A stretch of DNA of 64,000 bases from NCBI GenBank assembly GCA_036897445.1, contig JAYMTL010000032.1:1-64000 (forward strand). The letters are read 5' to 3'. The stretch comes from Pelargonium tetragonum (Eukaryota > Streptophyta > Magnoliopsida > Geraniales > Geraniaceae). Under the pieces are notes generated by a model, which saw only the letters and a program-made list of their open reading frames with translations, did no database searches and was not told where the DNA came from. The position numbers and the translations under genes are program-made. Of this stretch, positions 27,316-40,800 are shown in pieces (positions within the stretch are counted from its first letter, which is position 1; each line of letters begins with the position of its first letter).

Positions 27316-27573
27316 CTAGGTTTTTGGTATTTCGCGTACGGCAGAACATAGGTTCAAGTCTATAAAAATCCTATAGAGTTCCTCTTCGATATGTTTGAAT
27401 AAGATATACTTAAAATAAAATAGAAGCAAAATTTTAGTGGAATTTACGGAAATTTTAGTCAAAAAAAGCTCTTTAGCAAACAGGGAGTTTTCTAGATTCA
27501 AAATACGAAAAACTTCTTTTTTATCTTTCGCGCAAAAAACTTTGAAGCACTTGTCCAAGAAAGGATATTCCAT
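27316..27573 (-). mobile_element. possible reverse transcriptase fossil
   Basis: An 85-codon minus-strand open stretch contains KKEVFRIL, then SLFAKELF, and a phenylalanine-rich segment 15-20 residues on. This recalls the Gypsy reverse transcriptase thumb region (HxxHVxxVLxxLxxxxLFAKxxKCxFxxxxVxFLG), though the cysteine and the FLG block are not seen. If real, this element lies opposite in orientation to the other traces. A chance match is quite possible. Confidence 0.22.
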
Positions 27574-30500
27574 TCATGCTCTAGCTGAGTATTCTAAATT
27601 CTACTCGATTTAAGATTCCGCGCTATGAAGTAGTTTCGTACTATATTAAGGGAATTCGGACCAACATAAAAATAAAAGGAAGAGTAGGATAAAGGCAAAC
27701 TTAATAGATTCCTTATTAGAATATCCTTACATATTTCGTCTTGGGTCCCTTAGAGTACCTTTTAAGGGCTTTCAATATACACATAAGAGACACCTCGTAT
27801 AGTCTTGCATAAATTTCTTGGTAAAGGAGAGAACCGCGAATTAAACAGAGCAAAGCTAATACCAAACAAAAGATAAGAGTAAAAGTTTAAAAAGTACAAA
27901 AATATATACAAGACGGTTAAGTTATGTTATAGGTCACTCATACATACAGGGGGTTCCTTTCTGAATCTCCTATCTAGTCTAAGTCAAGGACCCTGCGCTA
28001 GAATTACCAAGTATCTCTGATCTATTCCCTTTATACGAGGGCTCCCTGTTAGGACCAGATTTTCTAAGTAAAGGGCCAGTAATCTCGCAGCTCTGAGGAA
28101 CTTTTTGGGGGTACTCTGGAAAAGCTTATCTTCAAAAAAGATTTTCCTGTAGAATTTTAGCTCGTGTAATCCGCATTTTTAAAGAGTATAGGGGGAGCTT
28201 CGCTTATTTGTTTACAATTACCTTTAAATATAAGAGAATAAAAGTTCACGAGACACTTAAATTTATCCGTTTTGTACTTTCTCAAGTAGTGGCATTAACA
28301 TAAAAAGCTCTGTTCAACGAAAGGGTATCCGGGGCAGGTTAAATGTTTAAACAAAAACTAGCGAGTACTCTGATATAAGGAAGTCCGTTTCGAACCTCCG
28401 ATATTTAGAAAAAGTTGACTGCACCAATAAAGTTGTTCCATGAAATTAAAAGGCTTTCAAATAGATAGGGTAACTTTTTAAGGTAGGTCGCTTTTGTTCA
28501 GTAAGAGGCTTCTAGTTGGGGAGAAGCTAAGAGAGGAGGCAGACCTGGGTAGAGCGGCTAGGGGAGTAGCCTCATTTCAGGACCGCATAAGACTAAATTG
28601 ATTGACAGAGCGACTAATGGAGAACCTAAGAAGACTTGCAAGTTAAAAGAGTTGTCAAGTAAATCATCTATCAACTAAGGAGAAAAGGTAGCCAGGAAAC
28701 TTACACGAAATTGCTATCTTTCTTATTTGACTCATAATAGAATAAAGAGTATCCATTACAGTTGATTCAATTCCTATAAGAGAAACGAAAGTTCTATCCA
28801 GGAAACCAGGAAAAGGGGAAGATTATTTACAAAAAATCCAAAGAGATAAATAGAGAAAGTTGTCTTGTAAAAGGAGTTGCAAAAAGCACAACGCCTAAAG
28901 GAGTAGCCCTATAGCGTGCGGAAACTCTCCTGATATCAAAGCTAGACTTAACTTTTGAAGATAAACCCTATTGTTATCGCTCTGTTTTAAATCAGTACCC
29001 TTATTTGGTTAATTAAAAGGGGGAATACTGCGGACCATATTACATTTTATTCCTTAACTTGTAAAGTGAAATACTTGGTTATAGATAGGAGAACTTATAA
29101 ACTTAATCTCGGATTTCCTGTTATTAGAGCCCTTATCTTGGATGATATTCACTTAAGAATAAGAAGGGAGGTACTCGGCAAATTTACAATAGAGTAGAGT
29201 TTATCACAATTATAACCAACCTTTAAGTAAGTAACCAAACCTGAAAGTAGATTTAAAACCCTTAAACTTCTACAACGAGTCGGTTTTTAGCTCTTTGCAA
29301 AGTATAATACTATAGAATCTCTGTAATTCAATACTAAGTATAACTTCTGTCTGGATAGGTTTAATCTTCATTTTTCTCCCGAGATAACTATTTCCAGGTC
29401 CCCCAGTAACCTAATAACCTAAAAAGGGTGTCATTTTGACTTCAGCAAGAACGCAGTAAAAGGATCGCGGTAGGGGTAATCGGATTAGGATTCCTTTATA
29501 TAATATATAGCCCCCTAAGAATCCTTTTTATCTGGAGTCTTTTTGAAAAAGTTTATGTGAGTAGCTTTTTAATGTTAACTTTAAAAGAGTAATGGTTGTC
29601 TAGCCGGATTCCTGAATAAATGCTAAAATTTTAGGTAGCGAATATCTGGATTAAATTTTTGTATTCTTTTGCTTTAGACAAGGTAAGTCCTTAGTTTTTC
29701 CTTTCTTAGTAATATAAAGTAGTAAGGAAGGTAAATTCAGGGCCATTTACAAGTAATCGAGGGTTCCTGATTAGGATAGGAGTTTGAGCTTTTGTCATAT
29801 TAGATATTCTAGTTCAAAAGTGCTTAAGCAGTAGGTCCTAATCTCAAAAAAAGGAACTATGAAAGTTTATAAGGCACGAGGTAATTGGATCCACAGGGAT
29901 CTATATTGTAGAATAAGGCTTCCCCTTGCCAAGTCATTCCGATCCGGAGTTTCCGCAGTTTCCGCGAGCACTTTACCTTGAACCCTTGTCGCTGTGCGTA
30001 GGACTTAAATCTTATCCAAGTGCCTTGTTACCCTATACGGTCATAGGATTCCTTGTTTAGCTCCGGTACTCTAAATGAAGGAAATCCTAAGTTTAATAGT
30101 TGCGCATTTCTAGAAATTCCGTAGTAAAAGAACTAAACTTGAGTAGAAAATCCTCCCTTAAATAATATGCACCAAAAGTGGCGAGTAAAGCTTAGCTAAA
30201 AACTGCTACTTTTTTCCTTTTATTAAAATTGAGTGTTTCAATCAAAAGTCTAAAAAAAACTTACTTCATTTCTTAAGCTTTTGTACTACAAAAAAAGGCG
30301 AGTTAGTATATCATTATGTCAACAGTATTTCGTGTATCTGCAAAGTTCCCAGTCGGAAAAGTTAAAAAAACTATCTTCTAAATGATAGAGCCTGTAAGAC
30401 AACTCTTTATAACTAGGAAAGTCTGGCGTAATTGGGCCGGCAAAACCCTAGAGTTGGATTTTTAAGAGTTTATCTTCACTTGAATAAGTAATACATTTTA

Positions 30501-33500
30501 AAAGGGGAAAGATCATAGAATTGCCCGGTTAGTACAAAAGGGAAGGCTTGTACCAAAAAGGAGTCTTACGCTAAAGCTTTTACAACAAGATTAAAGAATT
30601 CTAAAGCTCACAACTAAAAAGTCCCAGAAAAGTTGTTAGTGAATAGATATTTTAATAACATGGGACTACGCGAGCTGAATACACCTTTGATCCTTAAAAC
30701 AGAAAGATATTCTTTTGATTAAATCTTTTAGCTAGACTTTTTTTACTAAAGTACCCTGTTCACGAAGCCCTAGGAAAGTTTGCCTATAATTAGACGAGTA
30801 CTGGATTCATTTTTTAGGATTTACTCTTTCTTTTTGTTCAGGAAAATACTAACTAAGCTAGGATATAGTATTTATAAGATAGCTCTATAAATATAAAAAA
30901 GTAACTCTCTCTTCTGTATTCTACAGCGGTTGTGGTAATTTTTGGTAAACAAGTATATTATATAGGTATCACAAGTGTATAGGCTGCTGAAGTGTTTTAA
31001 AGGGGCTCTCTGAACAAGTAATTAAGATGCTTCTTATTTTACAGGTATTCTTGGCATACGTAGGCAGTTAAGCTTTTAATATAACGAATAAGGTCTCGAG
31101 ATCCTGGTGCTTTAGAATTCTTTTATCTTTTGTGGAAGTATAGGATCTCTCTATTACAATAACTAGGCGAATTCCTTAATAGAAAAGGGCATACTCTTGA
31201 GGAAGGATATAAGATTATAGGAAATCTTCTTTAATTTTCTGTATTTGGCTTAGTTTGTGTTTGAAAGTCAATTCTTTATTATACACCTGTTATCTAAGTT
31301 TTTACTTTGTTTTACTTGATTATAACCTCAAGAGATAGGGTTGTTGAAACTAGACCCGTAGCCCTTACTACTAAGACAGCTAAGTAACGTTAAACAGGAT
31401 TCTCGGGAGTTCCTGGTTATCTAAAAGACAGGTGGTAGAGTCCTTCTTAGGAATTTTTGTTCGTGTTTAAGTGGAATTACTTAAATAAGGTATTACTTTT
31501 ATAATTATATCTATACAGATTACGACATAAAGAGATCTTCTGTTAAAAAGGAACCCCTTTAAAAAGTAAAGAAAAGAGTTAAGTCAGTGGTTCAAATCTT
31601 GTTAGTCTAGCTTATTTCAATAGAAATAGTAAGGTTAAAAAATCCAAAAGTTTCTTTAATACGTGTTATTTACTTATCTAAGGACCCTTAGAGAGCCCCC
31701 AGCTTTGGGTATTTTAAAGAAGGGGGTGTAAGCTCTACAGGGTATTGTATAACAGGAGATTCCTCTTTACTTGTTGCTGTTATGTACTTCAATCTGGCTT
31801 TTCAAAAACCAACTACAATGGAATAAGAGTTCTCGTACTTAAGAAATAGGTAATTAAGAGAATAAAAAGGACTCCGTCTATTGAGGCTATTGAGGAGTTC
31901 TTCGGCCCTGGTATGGGTCCCTATCTGGGAGTAGTAACTATAAAAAGAGGGGGTCCTAATGAATAACTAAGGGAAATTCGGTTAACGGGTAGCTTTTCTA
32001 GTCTGTAAAGCAGTTTCAGAATAGAAAGGGAAAGTCTTGCTAGTGGTATTTTTCTTATTTTCCGGACCCAGTTTTTAGGACGTCACAAGGAAAAGGAACA
32101 ATTCAAATCAATTGAAAGGAATTTTGGTTTTATGTCCCCCAATTCTTACAAGTTAACAAGGAAATCAAACTAAAGAAATTCTATTTCTTATAAAACAAGG
32201 AATCTTTAGGGAATTTCCATACCCCTCCTATTTTATTTAAAATATTTCCAAGGTCTTTACTATGTTTTTAATCCTTTTTACATAATACACAAAATCAAAG
32301 GTTCTGATAAAGACATAAGCACAGGAAGCACTTATTTACTTCTGGCTCTCCATACTTGGTCATTACATTAGATTTTCTAAAGGTTCAGAAACATTTCTCC
32401 CTTAGAATTTTATAATTCATTTGTAAAACCTATTTCATTTCTATCTCAAAAGAGGTCAGTCAAACCTTAATATTAGTACTAAGCTCTTTTCAGGAACGTA
32501 TTCTACTTTCCTCCTATATCCCAGATTTCTCATTCTTTAGTAAAGATTCTTTTCCTTGTAATACAGACCAGTAACTTGGTTTTTTATTCCTACGATTCTT
32601 TAGGAAAAGCTTGTAAGAAAATCCCGATTAATATGTTTAGTAAGCGCCCCTTGGAACTAATATCCTCATTTTTTTTACTATAACTTTATTCTCTATCTGT
32701 AGCTTGAAAGCTCTTAACCTTCACACCTTTCCTCTTGACGATAATAATACCTAGACTCTTTTTAAAACCTGTACTACTACTCTTATTACCTATTAGTAGA
32801 TTAAATTCTAGATTTTGTATTAGGATTAGTAATTACATTACCTCTCGGCCTCTGTGCTTATCATATAAATAGTAGAGAATCCTTGTATAGTAGGGGAGTT
32901 TTTCGATGTTACCGACCGTAGTATAACGGAGGAAGGTTAATGCAGGATAGTATATAGAACAGGAATACCTTTCACTTAAAACCCTTGGGAAGTAGCTGCT
33001 TTTACTTCATTTTTTGTAATAAACTAGAAGACTTTCCATAAAAACTTAGGAAACAAATCTATATTCATTACAAAAAGAGAACCTCTTCTACGCGTCTAGT
33101 TTACATAAAAAAGTTTCTATTTATCCTTAAAAGGTGAATTATTAACAAGGAGCCCCTTTACAACAGAGGGAGAGTCCCTACAAAAAATAGGCTAAAGAAT
33201 TTGGAATAATTAAAGGGGTTAACACAGTCCCCCAAATCAGCAAGTTCCTTTTTTTATATCCTGCCCCATTCACCTAGCCGTAAGTTTAGTGTCTTATTTA
33301 CTTATAGCACAGGAATGCTTTTTACAGGGGACCCCCTTGGTTTGGAATTGGGGCTCGTTTAAAGTTACCTGTGTTAGTTAAGACTGGATGCTGTTTAGCT
33401 AAGAGGGTTTCCTTACGGGGGTTTCCTAGTCAGCGCGCAGTACTTTACAACAGCTATTTAGGAAGGCTTTCACTAAAGGTCCCTTAGGGAATAAGAGTCT

Positions 33501-34100
33501 CCAGATATTCTAAATTTTTTCGTATCAGAACGGGTTAGTTTTAGTTGGGTATACCGTAAAGGCGTATTGTCTTAATCTTTATTTGGAGCATAATTTTTAT
33601 CCTATAAAGTGGGTTTTTGAATCCTGTAATCTCGATACCGCCTTGCTTTTATTCGAATTGTTATGCCTTGTAAGCCCAGACCTTGGGAGAGTGCCCTAAA
33701 TTGGGACCGGGGCGAAAGGGATACTTTTAAGAAAAAAATTTATATAGCATAAACTGCAGCAAATTATCCAAGTGTACAAAAACGTCGTATTCACAAGGAC
33801 CCTAAACCCGAATTTATTTATTAGAAAAAAAAGCACTCTGAGCCGACTTTTTCATTTTTGAAAAAGGAGACTCAAGCACCCCCCCTTGATAACACTCCCA
33901 AATTGTCTTATATTAAAGAAGGCACTCGTAAGTGGCACCCTATAGGCTTACGAAGCAAAAAAAACTTATAGCTTTCAGCATAAAAAAGGCATCTAGGTTC
34001 CCTATGTCTAGATACAAACAAAAAATGAATTGGTGGTGTTATGCAACATATTCTTTACTACCTAAATTACCTAAGAATCTTCCTCTCTTTGTTATTAGGA
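27574..34100. other. AT-rich gene desert with one milder island
   Basis: There is no open frame of 60 codons and no recognised RNA. The stretch at about 28500-28960 differs: purine-rich, CpA-containing and less stop-dense, with a TTCCTATAAGAGAA word at 28771-28784 shared with the two repeat copies at 20.8 and 41.9 kb. The 30001-30300 sample gave TpA/ApT about 1.7 and (CpA+TpG)/(ApC+GpT) about 0.75. Confidence 0.55.
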
Positions 34101-34103
34101 GCT

Positions 34104-36153
34104 CTACTTGATAATATTCCCTTTGAAATGAGGCCGGTACTATAGAAATTTGTTTTCCAGCGCGAATTTGGCTTAACAAATTATAATAAAGGAGCATATT
34201 TTTTTTACTAGATCCAAGAGTTACATAATCATAATTTAGTTTGAGCCATAGCGAGAGCCTGTTATAATTTTATGTGTGAACTTTACTAGTTTATAATAGG
34301 GCTATGCTCTTTATTTACGTTCCTGGTTTAGCACTTTTTGTTTTTAAGAGCTGTGCCTGTTTTATATAACCTGGACTTTTGATACCTACTGTCTTCCTCC
34401 TATTATAGAGGAAGATTTTCTTACCCATTCATTAGTAGAGCAGTTCTATTTTGTAGATTTAACTTAACTAAGGGAATTCCTTAGATTCTACTTAAGCTAA
34501 AAGAGATTCAGTAGACTTAGTATAACCCGGTCCCAAATAACTAAAAAATAAAGGGTTTGTGAATTAACTATATTCCTATGGGTCTTTACCAACCTAATTT
34601 TGATTGAAAGAAAATATACTCAACTCTTGTTTATAAAAGAGGGAATCTATAGGCATGCTTTTCTCAGTCAACCCCTCCTTAAGAATGTAGGTTAAACATT
34701 TACTCTTAACCCGTTAAAATGAAAAAGTCAAAGATAATCTGGCTCCTGTATAGATATAAAGTTGCTCATAGCCTAAACTGGTGGGGTTATTCCGAGTCTT
34801 TTTTATCTTGGTTCCCCCTTAAAAACTCTGCTCTACACCTTATCCTTAAATAAAGAAAGGTTTTTATTACTTAATTACAGGTACAGAATAAGATTTAGAT
34901 GGTGTGTGTTTACTTTGTTCTTCAGATTTTAAGGAAACTTCCTCTTGTTCTCTGTAGTTACTGCTATATTATAGGGACCTTAGAGATTATGGTGACTCTT
35001 ACCGACCGGAACATGTAGAGAGGGAGCTTAATGTTTGTAGGATCCGTTTCAATTTCCAGAAAGAAGTCGGAGAGCTGTAAAGGGCCCTTTTTCTTCAAGT
35101 CTCTTACGCCTTCTTAATGTGAAATATTCCATATCCCACCCTATCTGGGTATATTCTCCTTTAGCAGCATAGAAATCCCTCCCACCACCAACCCATATAC
35201 TTGAAGTTATGTGTCTAATTCTATTCTAATATTACTATATGAATTGAGAGGTTTCTATGCGGATTCTGTAAAGGCTCTATTTCTAAATCTCCCGTTAGTA
35301 ATTTAGTGCAAAATGTCCCACTTCTACGAAGATCGAGCTCACCCTCTTCCCAGCTCCCGAAATAGAGTATTCTGTTAGACTTTAATAGCCTACCGGGTTT
35401 CTATTTATGTATTCATTCCTAGTTCTCGTGTTCTTTTGTTTCTAGGTCTCCAATTCTAGATAATAAAGTTTAAAGTCCGCTTTCTTCAACGCAGAAACTT
35501 AAGTATGTATAGGAATTCTGAAACAAGGAAGACTAAGAGATTTCTTAGTTGTATTTCTTAGTCTTACTTAAGTTGCGCAGAACCTGTGCCTTTTTCTTAG
35601 TAGCTATGTTATATATTTATCTAGGACTGCTATAACATATAATACACTACCTTAGTTAGAAGTATAATGGGCTAAGGTAATCCTTATAAGAGTACAGGTT
35701 GCAAGAACAAGACTCATACCCAGAAGGCAGGCATAGCACATAAGACCTATAAAAGTCCATAAGATACGGGGTCTAGCTTTTAAGAAAGCAGTTTTAAGAA
35801 AGGCGGGAACTCGTTTATAATTTTACAAGGATAGACTCGCGCTTAAAGGCTTCTGAATACTTTATTTCTTGAAAGGTCAAAACTGCGGTCTAAGTTAAAT
35901 CCTTACTTTAAAGAGTGTACCCTGTTGGGCTAAAGCGGAACTTTTGTTCCGGTATGGTTTTCCTAACAAAATTCAAGTAATGTTTACAAGGTTTAGTAGG
36001 GTAACAACTATAACCGCCTGCTTTTTAGGAATATCTAGTAAAAAAAGGACTCCAGCAGGGGGGTCTTTATCGCTTAATACTAGAGCTTCAACTGTTGAGA
36101 CTCTAGCGAGGAATTTAAAGGATAGTTTTACTCACTACCATCCGAATCCATAG
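34104..36153 (+). mobile_element. Ty3/Gypsy LTR retrotransposon fossil
   Basis: Family traces lie in order on the plus strand. A possible reverse transcriptase active-site remnant (LLDNIPF) is at 34104-34124. A connection piece at 34401-34505 starts YYRGRFSY and continues through FISRA to NLTKGIP. An integrase core piece at 35944-36147 carries YGFPNKI, FTRF, LGISSKKRTP and ARNLKDSF, compare YGFPxKIxSDRGxxFTSxFW...LGISSKxSTAxHPQTDGQxExxNRxLExxL. About 1.5 kb separates connection from integrase core, close to the family norm, so this copy probably lacks a large insertion there. Gag and LTRs were not identified. The element is broken many times; age cannot be set, because RIP can ruin a copy quickly. 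Confidence 0.5.
35529..35680. repeat. three adjacent perfect hairpins
   Basis: Three inverted repeats follow each other. The first pairs 35529-35538 with 35556-35565 (10 bp, extendable by a G-U and an A-T pair). The second pairs 35605-35613 with 35631-35639 (9 bp). The third pairs 35648-35655 with 35672-35679 (8 bp). Each alone is expected by chance in a window this size; the clustering is what stands out. They fall inside the second Gypsy fossil, between connection and integrase, so no separate function is claimed. Confidence 0.35.
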
Positions 36154-37620
36154 TAATTCTTGAAATGAGCGGGGTTTGATTATTACATTATAAGGCAAAG
36201 CTGTGCTTTCGGGTCAAAAAAGCTAAAAATAGCATACCTCAAAAGCAAGAAAGCGGAGCCCCTTCTTCTAAAGAGCGTAATACAGTATTTAATTTATAAA
36301 GTAAGTAGTTGCTCTTTAGGTTTCCTAGTTTCTTTCCCGGGTTTATTGTAAGAAATTGCAAGGAGAGTCTAAAGTGTATTAAATCGAACGCAAAGGTCTA
36401 ATATGTACTTTCCTTATTATCGTAAGCTTTCTTAAAGTACTATCTATTTACAACGGATAGACCTTTTTAGTCTTAAATTAGCGGCACTTTGTAAAGAAAG
36501 ACTTGTCATTAAAATAAAAGAGGAGTCGCTTAAAAAAAGAATTAGAGCTTTTGTTGTCCAAACAAATTTAGTAGCATTTTAGAGTAACTCTAGATGAAAA
36601 GGTTTTCTGTTGTTCGGGTTTAATCTAAGGGGGCCTCTACCCATAAAGCCTAAAAGGCGTACATACTGTAACCCGTTTTCTTTTAGATATATTCCTATGC
36701 TCTCGAAGCTAGCGCGAGTTAGTAGTTTACTACTTGCTTAATAAATAGGTAATTTTAATTTAGAGAAGGTTTTCTTTCTATTTTAAACCTTAGTTTACTC
36801 GCATCTTTATTGCAAGGGTTTTGCTAAGGAAAGTTAGTCCTCGGTTTCTTATTTAGAAGATTTGTCTCTTTTTTTCACGGGATTTCTTCATACAAAACAA
36901 AAGGCCCTTGGGTATACGGCTCCATTTGATAAGTTGAAAATAACAGGATACTTTAATAAGGAGTCACTTCACTTCTAAATCTTAAAAGGTACCCTTAGCT
37001 TCATTTTTGTAGTAACTGCTTTTTAAAAGCAATAGATAAATTCTAAACTTGTGTTACTTTCAAAAAGAATTGCTAGATTATTAGTACATGCGTAAGAACT
37101 TCTAGAGTTGTAAGGCTTTTGTACACTCAAAATTATCCTAAGAACCTACTTTGTCTTTGAAATTCTATGTTTATTTAAATTAATTGTGAACTGGCGGGTT
37201 ATAACCTTCTAATTTTGGGTCAATAGATTAAAAAGCAGCCATTTGGAAGGGGAAACCTCAGTTAGTTCTAGTATAACAAGGAATTGATTATATTGCGTGT
37301 TAGGGTAAGGTTTTTTCTTACTATATTGAGGGGTCTCGATTTAAACCCCACTACAATAAGAAATGAAATTACCCTTATCCAAAACTACAAGGGGCTGCTC
37401 AAAACCCGGTGATGGAATATACCCTAAAATAAAAGTAGGCCTTAACTAAGGCGCACTAGGAATTCTAAAAACCTAGGATTCCACATTAAGACGGAATAGG
37501 CACTAAATTTATATAGAAATATTATACTAAAACCTTGCTCGAGCGATGTCTCACGTATTACTACAAAGCAAAAATTCTATCCCGCAAAACAGAAGCTCTT
37601 GGTTGTGGTTATACCAAATT

Positions 37621-37694
37621 AAAAGATTCGAACCTACGTACACACCTTACAAAAGCTTCTTTTAACGATTGCTAAAGTTCTAAGCTACTTACGA
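37621..37694 (-). pseudogene. tRNA-like fragment
   Basis: On the minus strand there is a T-arm-like GTAGGTTCGAATC, preceded at about the right distance by a GTAGCTTAG piece resembling a D-arm start. The T stem and acceptor do not pair. It is weak and offered only because several such pieces occur in the window. Confidence 0.15.
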
Positions 37695-37867
37695 ATTCCG
37701 GTTTCATGTAATAAAAATGAAAGTTGAGTTTGATTCTATAATTTTCGAAGTGGGTAACAAATGCAATTCCAAATACCAGAAAGAAAGTGTTAGTCAAGAA
37801 ATCCAAACTTGAGTGAGGCATAAATTCAAAAAAAAAATGCCCGTATTTTTAAGGAGTTCTTGCTGCT

Positions 37868-37887
37868 TATATATATATATATATATA
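37868..37887. repeat. (TA)10 microsatellite
   Basis: Ten uninterrupted TA units. Shorter TA runs occur near 3380, 12697, 24868 and 44000. Confidence 0.9.
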
Positions 37888-40800
37888 GCCTAGGAGTTAG
37901 TAGGCTTTTTGTGATATATTACGTGCATTCGCTCCCCTTTTGATTTAAAGGAAAGCTCAGTAGAAGTATTAAAACATCACAAAGTTCTATATAGCAAGGG
38001 TGTTTGTTGACGAAGACTGCCTTTACACTCGAAAGGGATTTGAGGCTCTAAACGTTTTATGGGGAGACCGCGGAAGAAAGGCTCCGCCTAAGCTTAGTTA
38101 TGTTTTCTTTTTTCTAACCAAAAATTTAAGGATACTTTTATATGACTTTAAAGCATTTCAATTTATAGACTAGGGGGACAACCTAGAAGTTCTCTATTAA
38201 GATTAAGATCGCATTCCTCTGATTAAGACAACTCGATACCCCTTACAAAGTCCTCACCAAAAACCCAAGAATTTCTTCTTACTTATAAGACTTTCTAAAT
38301 AACAAGTTACACCTTTTTAGGATAAGTATTTAGCTGTTTCTCTCTTACCACTAAGTTGTATGTAATTGATTTGCCAATAGACTCTTCTTCACTCTCCCAG
38401 GTTAAACCTTGCATAGAATATTAAAAGTAAGGGAGCGGGGTTCTGCTCTTAATTAAGGTCCGTACTACATAGGGTTTCCCTTTCTTTACCAAAAAAATCT
38501 TTAAAGTCTTCTTTATAAGAAATTCTTTGGTATTTCCGGTATCCCTTCTAGTCTAATCAAGAGTCAATTTTCATAGTACAAAAATCCGTTACCAATAAAA
38601 CATGAAGACGTACACTCGGAAATCCCCCCCAAGAGTCTATCCTATATTAGAGAAAGTCTATTTAGTATGGGTAAGCTTTAAGAAAAGATAAACTAGTTGT
38701 AAGTACCTTGCCTACTTTCTAAGCTCTGCAAGGAAACTCTTATAGCAACCTTTAGCAAGAATTTAAGCATACCTTTTCAAAGAAAAACTTTATATCTAAA
38801 AAACGAGTGTTTGGAGAATCATCCCTTTTATTTATAGCAAGTACTTCCCGCTTTAAGAAGAAATATCATTAACCACGAAGTTAAGATATCATTGGTGATT
38901 TATTTCTTTTTAAATCTTTAAACATTTCTGGTTGAATTTCTATTTTTATTAAAAAGGTCAAAATCGGGTTGATATATTTTTATTGTAATAAAGCAGCTTC
39001 TTAAGTAAGTTTTTGCTACTGCTATAAGGGGTACTAAAGTCGTGGGGCAGTTAGATAGCGAGGAGCTTGGTTAATAATGAGAGAAGTCCTTTTTGATTTG
39101 TACTGAAGAAAGGAATTGAATTTGGTTGATTGAAGAGCGCTTTTCGGCGAATTCGCGCTAGGAAAGAGTAAATAAGTTTTGACACTTTTACTATAGGTAA
39201 GGCAGCCTCGGCAGGGATATGAGGTATAATTCTTTGATATCGATAATTCTAATTTATTTAAGCAGAAAGCACCTAAAAAGTTATTGCTGTTGCTTACGAG
39301 TCTCATCCCAAACAAAGATTTTTCAAAAGTAAGAGTTCTGCGCTTTTATACCGTATCCCATTTAAATATAACAAAAAAAAAGAAAATGGATTCCTTGCAA
39401 AGGCTTAAAATTTAATATCGTGTTACATTTCACCAAAATTCCAGGATAACTACAGGATCTTTTTTCAGTTATTGTACGGTTCATACAAGAAGGCGCTGAT
39501 CGAGCAAAACCTGCGGGTAACCGGGAACAACAAAGTCTTCTTAATTGCATTATAAAGCTAGAGTAGAGGAGTTCATGACTATTCCCGAGGATTTTTATTC
39601 TACAATGCCTCTGAAGAGATTTTAAAAAACAACTTACTTACGCGGATTCGGAGCCTTTTTTAGTATTATATTAGAGCCCAGGGATTTTCATCTTTCCAGC
39701 ATATGGATTTGACTTCTTTGTTAATCCTGTAAGTCCTTTTCAAGGTTTTATCCTAGTGTGAGCAGGCCCCTTATATTAGTACAAAAATTTTCTATTTTTA
39801 TTAGCAGGGCACTCTTTGATCACCAGAATCTATATAGACTGGATTAAGAAAATGAAACCGGGAATGTAACACGATATTAAATTTAAGGAAACCGAACTCT
39901 TATGAAACTTCCTTGGACTTTATACACAACGGGAGCTTTCGTGCTAAAGTAAGATGTTCCTTAACTCGAGACAAAGGATTTAGGGTTTTGGAACCCCCTA
40001 CCTTGAAAAAGCGTAAATAGGTTGGTTATTATATCCTTATTTAAGGAAAATCGGGAAGAAATTCATTCTTTCTCTATACCTTTTTCAGACATGAAGACTT
40101 TCTTATTGTTACAAACCAAATACAACTCTTTAGTAATTAGAAAACTCAAGTAATTCCACATTCTATGAAAAAAGGGCTTCCCTTTTTGAGCTATCCTTAC
40201 AAGAATTCTACCAAGGTCTACTTTATGCTTAGAATAAAGCAAGTGAACTTTAACCTTCAGTATTCCTACCCCTTTTAGAGGCGCTTTACCAATCTACTAA
40301 AAACTTTATATTCTTTTACCGATTGGAAATTCTTAGATTACCAGTATCTCTCTAAAAAACAGACTGAATCTTGATACAATAACAACAGAACGTCTTATAA
40401 CTTATAAGAAAGAAGCCCCTTTGTTGTTAATTGAATGGAAGGCGAATCCTTCTTTTCTACTTTTGAAAATTTTCTAATCTTATTTTTTAGAATTGAGGCC
40501 TTGTAGCGTGATAGGAAAGCTTATTCTGTGTTATACCGAATTTTTAACAAAAGTTAGCCAATGTATCCATTATAAAAAAGCCTCGGATTTCTCAGTACGT
40601 GGATTGACCCCCTTATTTCGGCAGTTCTAAGGAGTTTTCGACAAAGTATACTATTTCACCAAAAGGTAAAGAAACAAGACAATCTGAGTCAGGTATATAA
40701 AAGGCATAAAGGAATAAAAACCCAAGTATCACGAATAGAAGAAGCTTAGATTCAAACTCTTTTGTATTATCCATAAGAATACAAAATGGGAGTGTTTCAA

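Noticed and set aside
39440-39500. Group II intron domain V-like word GTACGGTTC
   Set aside because: The 5' strand of the domain V hairpin is not present and no maturase trace is near.
39034-39550. Two neighbouring minus-strand frames as small genes
   Set aside because: They differ in frame, show no motif, and are within the size expected by chance.
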